Assembly: GCA_948099385.1 (NCBI GenBank)
Contig: CANUEZ040000180.1
Location: forward strand, 694,501 to 758,500
DNA from: Fasciola hepatica
Lineage: Eukaryota; Platyhelminthes; Trematoda; Plagiorchiida; Fasciolidae
Direction of reading: 5' to 3'
Length of the DNA stretch: 64,000 nucleotides
Below are positions 34,716 to 43,931 of the stretch, one piece after another. Made by a program: the position numbers and the translations under genes. A model generated the notes under the pieces. The model worked only from the letters and a program-made list of their open reading frames with translations. It was not told the DNA's origin and did not search any database. Numbering within the stretch: position 1 is the stretch's first letter; every line of letters begins with the position of its first letter.

Positions 34716-35328
34716 TTGTATATATCTACGTTTACTCTATATATTCCACTTGTACGTAGTTTTACTATGTATGAGTGCACGACAGCGTGGGTATCCCGAC
34801 AAGGATAGCGGCAGCCATTATTGCGCCGGTATGTCCCCCTCAGTCGAATATCCGATCGCGCCCCGAGGCACAGCTTCCATGTTTCTTGCCTTCAAGCTTG
34901 TCCCGTCGGACAGAACCATATGTAATTCCAGGATCTCTCATGGCTCAAACTCAAAGCTCATCTGATTGTGACTAGACTCATTTGATGTCGGACTCTGGCT
35001 TGTTTACGAAGGCAATAACAACTACAGTCCAAAAAACTTTGGGATGTGCCGACAACGACAAACCCTACAACAAAATCACCACTGCCAAGTCGCAAGCAGG
35101 ATCTACCTCGGTCGGATGAAATGTTAGGGAGGACGCAATTTACCGGTCAATGCACAGCCACCAGTGTGAGTCATGCAGAACAACTTGTGCTGGCTTCGTT
35201 GTTGTGTTCGATCGGGGCAGGAGGCATGGAAAACTTCTCTCGCCACCGAAGACGACGTACCCGTCACGGGTCAAAGTTCAACTGCGTCGGCCCTCTGGGG
35301 AGAAGCGCCTGTATTGCTGCCGATAAAA
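34716..35328 (+). other. Unexplained segment between pol end and 3' LTR
   Basis: About 600 bases, long for a Gypsy 3' non-coding region. It contains a 100-codon plus frame (35046-35348), Ser/Thr-rich with HAEQLVLASLLCSIGAGGME, and a 66-codon frame (34775-34975); neither is recognised. TGTAACAG at 34707-34714 resembles the LTR ends of the first Gypsy family but has no partner at the other end. Confidence 0.45.
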
Positions 35329-35579
35329 CACACTATTACAAAGGCTGACAAATTTGTTTTTTTGAAGAAGTACCGAATTTGGTGGCGCCACCTGCCCCGT
35401 CTGTGTACACCGTCCGCACGCCGTTGCGCCCCTCTAATATAAGCGTCGTCCCGCTCCAGCGTTTTCAGTTCTGCTCTTTTGCGCTGCCGAGTAAATTTGC
35501 TATCGTGTCATGAACCGAGAACCAGGGGCTATACACTCTATAAGGGAGCAGGTCCTGACTTCACTTAGGAGCATCCTAA
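35329..35579 (+). repeat. 3' LTR of the CsRn1-like element
   Basis: 251 bp. One mismatch to the 5' copy in the first ~195 bases and about seven in the last ~55. TATAAG is at 35438-35443. Confidence 0.82.
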
Positions 35580-35622
35580 GATAGCCAAAAACGGGACAAA
35601 GTTCTGTAAAAAGTATTGGAGT

Positions 35623-35838
35623 GCACACTCCCTCAGCTTCTACGCCCGCGATCGACGAGGATGTCAGCAAAAAGACCGTGGAGTGCCAACCGAGTGTATT
35701 ATAACATGGTCTAAGTACAGAGACCGCAAGCTGGCGTGTGCCGAGGAAGTGTGTCGGAAGTACCTCCTGCGGTTGCTGCGTGAGCAAAGCGTTTAGTTAA
35801 ACAGTTGATAGAAAGGGTATGATCGGCTGATCACTGCA
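35623..35838 (+). repeat. Dispersed repeat R, copy 1
   Basis: Shares about 200 bases with 53697-53894, best in the stretch encoding YRDRKLACAEEVCRKY. It lies just downstream of the CsRn1-like 3' LTR. Transposon family not recognised. Confidence 0.7.
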
Positions 35839-36690
35839 GAGATCCCCTCCCAGAAGTCTTCCTGCGAGAAGGGCTTCGATCTAAGGGCCTGTCAAGCGAA
35901 CGGTTATGTCACCTGTGATAGTGCTAGTAGAATAAATAAATATGATCGTTCGTAGGTCCGGATCGCAGCCCCAAAGTACCCGGATGCGGTGGTATTGCCT
36001 GCGTGTGACATCCAATCACCCGACGGGCAGAACGAACATGGCAACGAAAAAATTGTGTAGGAGTACTCCGAGCTGAATGGATTGCTTTGCAGATAAAAAT
36101 AAACAACTGATCGGAACCATTTTATTTGTGTTAAAATTTAACTGACAACATAAGTCCCCTTAAGATTAAACTAAATAATCGGGAGAACAGAAAGTTGCTT
36201 GCGGTAGGTGTGGCCCTCAGCACTCGAAGCGAGACACCGGGGAGAGCCGCCGTAGCTGGTTACCCAACTCAAAAATCTCGTAGGCTTACCGCAAGAGGTA
36301 GGATTGTCCTGTGCTTGCGACGAAAATATCAGTGGAGTTTTCTTTCCGCTTACCCCAGTGAAAGGCCTAGCACAGGTTTAGCTTTATAAAAGGAGTTTTG
36401 TGGTCGGTTTTTCCGGGAATGCTTGCATTCTGCATATGGGTCTCGGAGGGCAGTCGGTATCCTGTCGTTAGCGAACGGGTATCCTTGAGAAACGGTGCGA
36501 GCCCCTTCAAAACTGCAGGCTTTCAGCTCTGGTGTCCAGAGATGATGGATGAGCAGAGCATCGGAAAGGTCGTTTAGCAGCAAAAAAGAAATGGTGAATG
36601 GCCATGGCGCGGAAAACAAACCTCGAATGGGCAGCCAGAACAGTGGGTAAGTAGAAGAATTACTTTTTTTTATTTTTGTTTGCTTTGTTT
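35839..36690. other. Region between repeat R and Gypsy fragment 3 pol end
   Basis: Probably includes the 3' LTR of Gypsy fragment 3 on its right side (before the pol tail near 36700), but I could not find a second LTR copy to define it. AATAAATAAA occurs at 35930-35940. The minus frame 36350-36856 runs out of pol into this region. Confidence 0.4.
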
Positions 36691-36868
36691 TTGACGGGAT
36701 CCAACACATCCTAGCTGCGAAACGAACAGTTTTCTTGATCGCCCGTCCGCTGCTGGAAGTCAGTGGAGGTGACTGTGTGTTGGGGGCTGTGTCAGGGCTA
36801 CTGGGCAACTGGGCCATCGGCGTTGGTAAGGTCGACCTATGGATCTCCAGAGACATGGGTGCTGGTCC

Positions 36869-37066
36869 TTAAGAATTCAGTGGGGTGACATTTGACGGAA
36901 CGGAATCAGCCAGAAAAGCCGATGTTATTCTGTCCGTGATAACCGCATCCCTCTTGCCGTTGTGGTCGATCACAAATGTCTTCTTCAGGCGGCGTAGGGC
37001 TCTGTGGGGTCCGAAGTAGGCAGGTTGTACAGCATCACGTGCATCTGTTCTAAAGAAGACGTGCAT
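36869..37066 (-). pseudogene. pol: Gypsy fragment 3 pol C-terminal GPxR module
   Basis: 65 codons: HVFFRTDARDAVQPAYFGPHRALRR and KTFVIDHNGKRDAVITDRITSAFLAD, the typical integrase C-terminal domain of this clade. The next frame to the left carries TSSSGRAIKKTVRFA, matching the R-x-x-R-F pol end. Confidence 0.8.
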
Positions 37067-37374
37067 ACATTCAAGGAGGTGTGGTTGTGCGTAAACTGTC
37101 GTGCTTTTTCCGAGAGCCGCAAGAAGTTGTAACTTTCGCCTCTGATGCGTGAGGCTGGCGGCCTAATCAGCGTAATGAAAAGTGCCCACGGACTCTGGGG
37201 GTAGCACGTCGCTAGGATGTCAAAGCGAGCAGCCGAGTGTGAATTCGGCTAATGTGATTTGTAGTTCGGCCTTAAGAGCTTTGCGGCAACGTAAAAGTAC
37301 TAGCGGTAACGGTTACCCCCGGCACAGTTTTCTGTGTGTTGCTAGGCCTGCCTTCAGTTGCCGATGAAAACCTT
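37067..37374 (-). other. Broken integrase interval of Gypsy fragment 3
   Basis: Lies between the core fragment and the C-terminal module. It should encode the Glu-containing part of the core, but no frame stays open and I could not place the motif. Confidence 0.4.
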
Positions 37375-37587
37375 CTACCATTCCTTTTGCTGAGGGTGGT
37401 GGTCGGTGGTATGAATGCGACGGATGCCTAGAATTTGTAAAAGACCACCGGAGGCTTCATTTAAATGCGAGCCACGGTCTGTGGTAACCATGAATGGACA
37501 ACCAAATGCTGTGGTCCGAAAAACTTGGGTGACCGTGTCGCTCGCCGCATGTGCGGCGTTACAGCTAAAGGCCATCTGGTGAAACAA
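37375..37587 (-). pseudogene. pol: Gypsy fragment 3 integrase core fragment
   Basis: 70 codons including FRTTAFGCPFMVTTDRGSHLNEA, the second catalytic Asp segment. It ends HHPQQKEW just before the expected Glu segment. Confidence 0.75.
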
Positions 37588-37655
37588 TCTACATAAGTAA
37601 TCAGATATATGCTACCCATTGACGGAGGCAACGGCCCCAATAGGTCGACGTGCTC

Positions 37656-37991
37656 CTATTGAAAATGTGAGTTATGAGCTGCAAATTTTGATGATGGGCG
37701 TTTTGAGTGTCTGTGCACTTTTGACTGTTTGCTTTGGATGCAGGTATGAGTCCAGGCAGTGACATCACGGTTCACATTGTGCCAAACATAACGCTCACCG
37801 ACGAGTGTAGTAGAATCCTTTAGACATGGGTGGGAAAAACAGTGTAAGGTTTCGAAAATTTGTTGCCTAAGGGCTAACTGAACTGCTGGCCTTGGGTGGC
37901 CTTCGGACATGTCACGCTGTATGTAACCTTCGGCTGAAAGAATAAGAACTGACTGAAGCCGCAGCGATGAGGCGCTACGGAGTTGCTCCAC
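37656..37991 (-). pseudogene. pol: Gypsy fragment 3 integrase N-terminal region
   Basis: 111 residues: PRPAVQLALRQQIFETLHCFSHP and LVGERYVWHNVNRDVTAWTHTCIQSKQSKVHRH, the HHCC finger, with Ser in place of the last Cys (CIQSKQ for CxxC). Confidence 0.8.
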
Positions 37992-38147
37992 CTCAGGATC
38001 GTCTGCTTGAGCGGATGCAATAGCTTTGAGGTTGGTCGGGCCGGGGCTGGTGAGGTTGTGAATGCGAGACAGCGCGTCTGCAACAGGATTATCAGCACCT
38101 GAGATATGACTACATCACTCGTGTACTGCTTGATGTGATACAGTTTT

Positions 38148-38423
38148 CTACTCTCTAGGACAGTATCTGCCCATGGTGGCGCGCATTGCTTGGATGATCG
38201 GTTTATGGTCGGTACAGATCGTGAATTTGGGTCCCTCTAAGATATGTCTGAAGTGACGGATGCCTAGATAGACAGCAAAAATTTTCTCAGCCACAAGTGC
38301 TGTACCTGGGTTCAGCCCTTTGCAGTTTTTGCAGAAGAATAAACCGAGTTGCCGCGTATCGCCTAAGTATCGTTGCAGCACCGCGCCCACGGCTTTTTCC
38401 GATGCTTTTGTGACTGGTGCCAT
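38148..38423 (-). pseudogene. pol: Gypsy fragment 3 RNase H
   Basis: 91 residues: ASEKAVGAVLQRYLGDTRQLGLFF, YLGIRHFRHILEGPKFTICTDHKPIIQAM, then GRYCPRE. Standard RNase H of the clade, with the TDHKP segment intact. Confidence 0.83.
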
Positions 38424-38450
38424 CGGGGAATTCGGTCCGAGGTGTGATAG

Positions 38451-39203
38451 CTAGGCTATGTTTCCGATAGCCTGATCCAGCTTAGCAATTGCATCTCGTG
38501 CGGTTTCTGTGAAAACCAGCTGCCTCGCTTTGCCTTTTAGCAGGTTCGTGAGCTGCTGCGTTAGCAGAGAAAACTGTGAAATGAAACAACAATAGAAGTT
38601 GATCAGCATATCGAAACTCCGTAGTTGCTTGAATGACGAAGGTTCCGGGCAGTCCATTATAGCCTGCACCTTGTCCAGCAATGTTATGACCCCTGTGGAG
38701 GTAACCTTGCGGCCTAGGACTTCGACGGCGTCGGCTCCCATTACACAATTGATCGCGCTGACCGTGACTCCGTTTTTGGATAGGTCGTCGCAAAGCTTGC
38801 GTGGCTGTGCTAGATGTTCTGTTTTAGGCAGGGTGACAAGCAGGACGTCGCCCAGATAAGCGAAGGCAGAATACAAACCACTGTATACCATATCGACTAA
38901 ACGCTGAAAAGTCTGCGTGGCTTTGCTTATTCCAAGAGGCATTCGCAGAAAACGGAAAAGCCGGAAGGGAATCGTAACGGCTGTTTTGGGGATACCGGTC
39001 TCAGCTACTGGTATTTGGTTATATGCCAGCACCAAATCTATTCGACGGAAAATTATCATACCCGTCAAACTAGCCGTGAGGTCCGTGATGTGCGGGATAG
39101 GATATTGGTCGGGCGCAGCCACTAGGTTCAGTGAGGGTAATCCCCTCACCGTCTCCAGTCGTCGGGTGACTTTTCCGGGACCATGTGTAGAGGTGATGTC
39201 CAT
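38451..39203 (-). pseudogene. pol: Gypsy fragment 3 RT
   Basis: 250 codons. RT motifs: PDQYPIPHITDLTASLTG, RRIDLVLAYNQIPVAE, FRFLRMPLGISKATQTFQRL, then FAYLGDVLLVTL, where Gly replaces the first catalytic Asp of YxDD. Thumb region: MLINFYCCFISQFSLLTQ. The first about 75 residues are nearly identical to Gypsy fragment 4 while the rest is clearly diverged. Confidence 0.87.
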
Positions 39204-39349
39204 AGACCGTTGTAAGGCCAGACAAATCCCAAGTGGAGCTTATGTTGTAACTCGGAGTCAGCCGCACGGAGCTTGGCTGGAACCAACCTGGGGGGTCGAG
39301 CGTAGACCGGGGGCCTTTCTGTGGCGATGCGATGGGCCACATCATTGAT
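38977..39349 (-). repeat. Near-identical patch, copy in Gypsy fragment 3
   Basis: 373 bp matching 46924-47296 at a constant offset with about 6 mismatches by eye. Directly left of it the two fragments differ at about 11 of 36 bases. Confidence 0.88.
39146..39340 (-). pseudogene. pol: Gypsy fragment 3 RT lead-in
   Basis: 64 codons: RPPVYARPPRLVPAKLRAAD, LGFVWPYNGLWTSPLHMVPE, then KSPDDWRR, the conserved entry to RT in this clade. RT continues in another frame from about 39200. Confidence 0.75.
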
Positions 39350-39393
39350 AATAATAATAACGATGATAATATCAATAATAATAATAATAATGG
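39344..39393 (-). repeat. LINE I 3' tail, (ATT)n
   Basis: AAT/AAC/GAT-rich trinucleotide repeat (ATT units on the minus strand), the type of simple tail made by CR1-like elements. The AATAAA signal follows on its right at 39394-39399. Confidence 0.82.
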
Positions 39394-39399
39394 TTTATT
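39394..39399 (-). terminator. LINE I polyadenylation signal
   Basis: AATAAA on the minus strand directly upstream of the (ATT)n tail. The same arrangement occurs in LINE II. Confidence 0.7.
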
Positions 39400-41682
39400 T
39401 CGGATAGCCCCGAGGCATGCTGTAACGCAAGATCAAACGGTACAATTGGACGTAGAGTCCGAATTCCAAGAGGATTATTCAGGTATATGCACCTGATATT
39501 GTACAAGAGAAAGTATTTAAGTTACTCTTTAGAGCGGCGCCCGGCAAGTTTGAACTTAAGGTCGGGCGGCCAGCCCGGCCAAGGTAAGGATGAATGAAAC
39601 TACCACATTACCGTTTGAACTGTTTTCGCGACAAGAATTTTAGCCGGGAAAATGCGTGACCTTGATAATAAATGGCTAGTAAAATACTGAGAAAGACCCT
39701 TACTTGGGGGACAAATGCCTCTGAGAGTAGTTTGATGGCAAATCTGTCACCGAAAATTTTGATTGAATTTCGAAAACATAAAAAACCCTCAAGACTTTCC
39801 AAGAATTAACTAATTTTCTTTTTCCCTTCAGATTGTGGATGGTAGTTCAATCCTTGACTTTCCCCGGCCAAGTCAGGGTGGGACTGGTCGGAGGTAGTAG
39901 ACTCTTCCTGAAATAGTACAAAAAGAGGGGCAATGCAACGAGGGAATCAAACAGAATTGACGGAAGTTTTGTCCACCTTGAGGAAAAAGAAGTTTCCAAG
40001 TGAGACATGAACCAGATATAACCTCCGTGGAGTTTGGCGCGGCTTTGGATTGAAATCAGACGATAAAAAGAATGAATTTTCAGACAAAGAACAATCAAAA
40101 TGTTTCATAGATTTTTCTTGTAACGTACAGCAACCAAATATTGGCTGAGTCCGTTAAATCGTTGCGCACATTGTTCACTTTCACAAAGGCCGAATGTGAC
40201 GCCCCAAAACGGAAGTGAAAACTGGGCAACAAATCAGTTTGTGATGCGTAGCCGTGATAGTCGCAGATGCACGGTTTGCACGGATGAGTACTCAAGTGAC
40301 AGGTAAGTATTTACTTATGATTATCGTTATCAAAGGGCTGAACATGATGACCAGAGAGATGCAAGGATCAAAAGTTTCTGACAGGACCTACCTAGATAGA
40401 ACACTGTATATGAAAAAGCCTCAAGCAACCGATGAATGCATTTGCGAAGTTGGACAGTGAAGTAGTTGACAGGTAAAATACTATCTGTTCGTATTCTTTG
40501 TAGAAAGTTGATAGTGTGCTAGTGACAGATCGAAAAGCTGCGATACTGATGTCTCTCAGATGTGAATATATGGGGAGGGCATGAATCTTTGCAAGGTGAG
40601 GATATTGTGATGCTACAGCCGTGTGGGCGAACAGAAGGACTGATAAAGAGAGCGAACTATCAAAATATCGCCGACTGTTGGGATGCTCTGGAGACAAATA
40701 TTCTTCAGTGAAATATACTGTTTGGACTTTGTGGGACTGAAGTATATGGCAACAATAAACGTGATCTTTTGCAAATATATCGGTAACTGTGATAAAAAAA
40801 GGGCGAGTTTAATCTTGGGGATTGGTTAAGTTTGCGAATCGGACAAGCGGGTGGTTTGGCACGAATCCTCGGGAAAAAGGATCAAGAACGTTAAGCCAAT
40901 TACGGAAACGGTCTTCTAAGCCCGCGATAATTGTGTGCCAGGGAAAGTAGATTCTGTCGGTCGTAAGAAGCGGTAAGTTAAGATGGCGACGATGGAGACG
41001 AGTGCGATGAAAATTGGTGATAACTGGGGGAGATAGTTCCATATTTACAGCATTTTGGGTGAATAAATGTTGTTGATTTTTTGCCGCAACCGGTGCTGGT
41101 GGGTGGGGCTGAACGTGCGCTGGACATCCAAACAGAAACCTTTTTTGGTGACGGGAGGTGCGATCCGCCGTCCTAGCTGCGCCCGCACATCGTTGCAGAC
41201 GTCCTGCACGTCCGATGTGTGCCGGCCAAGGCGGTAGATCTGACCGCGCCCCGCACCGGCGGGCTTCACCTGAGTGATATTGGCGTTGTCACATAGAGAT
41301 CGAATAGTCCGGGAGCTAGCGACCGGGTTGCGAGGGGTCCTGGAGTGCAGGTTCTATGTGGTAGTGACGAAATGACGAGCAGGTATCGAATTTTCAGCGG
41401 TATATGTGGGCTAGGTATTATGCCGAGCCATCGAAGGGAAGGCACCATCAGTGGTTGTCTGGAAAGGTAAAAATAGAAAAACGCAGTCTGAGGTGCTTCC
41501 AGCTGGGGCTCAACGGTCAGTGGTAAAGGGAAACCTCTAGTATCTAGAAATTTGAACTACTTGGTGAATGGTTCGACTTTGCAAAACACAAGGTTGTACA
41601 CGAAAATCAATAAAACTTGAGTGGTATATACGGCGACTTGTGTGGTACGTAGGTCTTGTGGCCCCCGACTCAAACCCGCGTG
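39400..41682 (-). other. LINE I 3' untranslated region
   Basis: About 2.3 kb without a coding domain. It aligns piecewise with 48714-50870 of LINE II: a GCATGCTG and CAAGATCAAACRGTACA block next to the tail, a GGCAACAATAAA/GGCAGCAATAAA block, a CGGTAAGTTA block, and the hairpin module. Confidence 0.7.
41084..41264 (-). ncRNA. LINE 3'-UTR conserved module, copy I
   Basis: GC-rich segment homologous to 50355-50540 (minus) and 62850-63034 (plus). It contains the paired arms GCACATC (41185-41191) and GATGTGT (41214-41220) with a 22-nt loop; in the sense RNA the outermost pair is A-C, leaving six pairs. Function not known. A structured 3' UTR recognised by the element's own RT is one possibility. 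Confidence 0.6.
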
Positions 41683-42468
41683 TCAGTAACCCAAACCAAC
41701 TTCGTACGCTCGCTCCTTCGAAGTGCGTGGATCACTGTTTGATACAAGTGTCAGGACATCAAGCCATTTGTTTGATTCCTCTTTAAATCTCGGCAAGTGG
41801 CTTATTGCATGGACATTCGGTGGAAGTTTATTCCACATTTGTGAATATTTAACAATAAAGAAATTTGACCGTGGGCTGGTTCTCGAGGATGGCACAGTGA
41901 CGGAATGACTGCTGTGTCGTAACGAGTACCTTAGGCTTAATGGGTCTCGTACCACAGGGGAGGCTTTGTGGGATCTATATTTAAATTGTGAGTGGAAAAA
42001 GGACAAGTTGTTCTTTATCCGTCGGAGCCAAAGAGGTTCGAGGTTTTGCAGGTCACCGCGCTGTTTATAGTTGAGACTAGATGGATAGCCAACTATTTGT
42101 TTAGTAAAGGTGCGCTGAACATTTCCAGTGGCGATCCTATCAGTCTGGCGCATGTTGGAGCCAACTATTGAACTATACTCTAGCAATGGTCTAACGTGTG
42201 TTGTATAGACACCGAGCTTACTTTCACGCAAACGGAATGTTTTGTGGACAAGTCCCATTAACCTGCGGGACCTAGCTGTTTGACTGTCTGTTTGCTCCAA
42301 GAAGTTGAACGAACAGGAGTAGTATATGCCCAGGTCGCGTGCTGATGGTTTGTTGGGGATCAAATGACCACCTATACTAAACTTTTCGGGGGGGGGGGGA
42401 CTTGACACTTGTATGTAAGAATGCAGCTTTTGTCCACCGAGAACTTCATTAGACAACCGGTACACCAC
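41683..42468 (-). pseudogene. LINE I RT C-terminal part
   Basis: 261-codon frame. Credible from about residue 30: IGGHLIPNKPSARDLGIYYSCSFNF, then RLMGLVHKTFRLRES, YTTHVRPLLEYSSIVGS and MWNKLPPNVHAISHLPRFKEESNKWL, the standard thumb and C-terminal region of CR1/Jockey-type ORF2. It joins the catalytic frame through a frameshift at a 12-G run (42388-42399). Confidence 0.87.
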
Positions 42469-42842
42469 GAATTGAGCATCCGTAAGTCCTCCGATATTTT
42501 TCCTATAGTATTACCCAATGAAATATGGTCGAAGGTGTACAACAACTTTACATCATCAGCAAATAAAAACGGAGTTCCGTGGCGAACCCCAGCAAAGATA
42601 TCATTTATATACTTGAGAAACGACAACGGGCCCAGCACACTACCTTGGATCACACCGCTGGTTACAGGGCTGGGTGTGGAAATTGTGCCATCAACTTTTA
42701 CTACTTGACTGCGCGAGGACAAGTACGATTCTAGCCAAGCATACAGTGGGTCAACAATGCCGAATGTCTCAGCCTTTGACAACAAAAGAATACGATACAC
42801 CCGGTCGAAGGTCTTAGACATGTCTAAAAAGACTGGGATCAC
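42372..42842 (-). pseudogene. LINE I RT catalytic part
   Basis: 156 codons: FLDMSKTFDRVYRILLLSKAE (motif A), YLSSRSQVVKVDGTIST, TSGVIQGSVLGPLSFL (motif B) and the catalytic LFADDVKLLYTF (FADD, motif C) are all present and look functional. Confidence 0.92.
42388..42399. repeat. 12-base G run at an RT frameshift
   Basis: Homopolymer (C on the coding strand) at the point where the LINE I RT frames 42372-42842 and 41683-42468 exchange. Confidence 0.9.
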
Positions 42843-43546
42843 TGCCTTACCATCAATATCGTAATGAGGTTCAGAAAATCAGTCATACATGTTGCACAGG
42901 ATCCATGTTTTAGGAACCCGTGCTGACCTTCACTTATAAGGTGGTTTTTGAGGAGGTGATCTGTTAGTTTACCTTTTATTAATCTTTCTATAATCCTCGA
43001 TACTACTGGGGTATGATTCACGGGCCGGTAGTTGGCCGAATTCTCCCGTGTTCCCTTCTTGTGAATTGGGATAATAACCGACGTTTTCCACTGTAGAGGA
43101 TACCAACTAAAGCGCATAGACATATCAAAGAAATTGGATAAAAGAATTGGGATATCTGGACCACTCAATTTAAAGATGGCCGATGGTAACAAGTCCGATC
43201 CGGGGTGGAAAGACATTTTGATATTTGAAATAAAAGGCTCGATTTCGGAGGGCAGGAATGTTGTAGAAGAAAGTGGCTCATATAGTGGTACTCGTGGATT
43301 GCAGAAAAATGGTGCTGTGTCACTAATTAAGGAAGAAGCAAAAAACGTGTTCAGCGCTTCTGCCATGTCCAGCGGTTTGTCGAGGCACGTGTTGTTGAAA
43401 AAGATAGAAGAGATAGATGAAGTTGTTTTGGGGTTCCTCGACTTCATCGGTTTTGCAAGAATCTCAACTTTCTTGGAATCACGTAAAGCCCTGAGTTCCT
43501 GTCGTATTATTCCACTCTCGGAGTACAGTTTCATCGTTCCAGCCAA
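42839..43546 (-). pseudogene. LINE I RT N-terminal part
   Basis: 235 codons: SDLLPSAIFKLSGPDIPILLSNFFDMSM, then WKTSVIIPIHKKGTRENSANYRPV and ISEGQHGFLKHGSCATCMTDFL, the fingers motifs of non-LTR RT. It runs into the next frame by a 4-base overlap at 42839, where a frameshift interrupts motif A. Confidence 0.9.
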
Positions 43547-43643
43547 ACAATTTAACTGTATAAACAGTGAAAAGTCCCTTGTTTTAAGATAAACTCTTTG
43601 GAGTCTACTAAGCTTTAAGTTGAGACAAGATAATTTATTGTCT

Positions 43644-43850
43644 TTAGGGCTGGCTGACGACCCTTGTCACGGGGATATTCGGTTGAGGCGTCGTCCAAAG
43701 ATAGAATAAAGTTGATCTGCCACCGGCTGGGGATATGCACTTAAAAAAGGTGTCCCAATTTTGGCTGCGAATCAGAGAAGGTAGTATATTCCAGTTAGCC
43801 TTACGATATGGTTTATGCGGGGGTGTCGGCTGTTTATATTTTATAAGCAC
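43644..43850 (-). pseudogene. LINE I endonuclease-RT linker fragment
   Basis: 68 codons including RKANWNILPSLIRSQNWDTFFKC, resembling the EN-RT connector (NWDxxF) of CR1-like ORF2; LINE III has LNWDTYVLSSDP at the matching place. Confidence 0.55.
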
Positions 43851-43931
43851 TGTGAAGCAGCAGTGGACAGTTGCGTGATCACTCCCGGGTAGGTTATTCT
43901 AAACTTTTGTTATAACCTGGAATAATCCTAG

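Larger units (their letters stand above)
30261..35579 (+). mobile_element. CsRn1-like Ty3/Gypsy retrotransposon, decayed
   Basis: 251-bp direct repeats at both ends enclose gag and pol in the order Gag, protease, RT, RNase H, integrase. A tRNA-Trp-like primer site directly follows the left repeat. RT and Gag motifs resemble the CsRn1 clade described from Clonorchis sinensis (from memory). The coding region carries many frameshifts, and several catalytic residues are changed: YxDD to HLDD in RT, and Glu to Val in the integrase core. The two terminal repeats differ at about 8 of 251 positions by eye. Confidence 0.88.
36691..39349 (-). mobile_element. Gypsy fragment 3 (CsRn1-like pol), cut by LINE I
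   Basis: Minus-strand pol from the RT lead-in to the pol C-terminus. The 5' part (Gag, protease) is absent because the 3' end of LINE I abuts the RT lead-in at 39349. It is a different copy from the element at 30.3 kb and overlaps Gypsy fragment 4 in RT. Confidence 0.82.

Noticed and set aside
38917..39348. 143-codon plus frame
   Set aside because: Antisense shadow of the Gypsy fragment 3 RT; the same antisense frame recurs over fragment 4 (46780-47295).
43134..43592. 152-codon plus frame
   Set aside because: Antisense of the LINE I RT N-terminal part.
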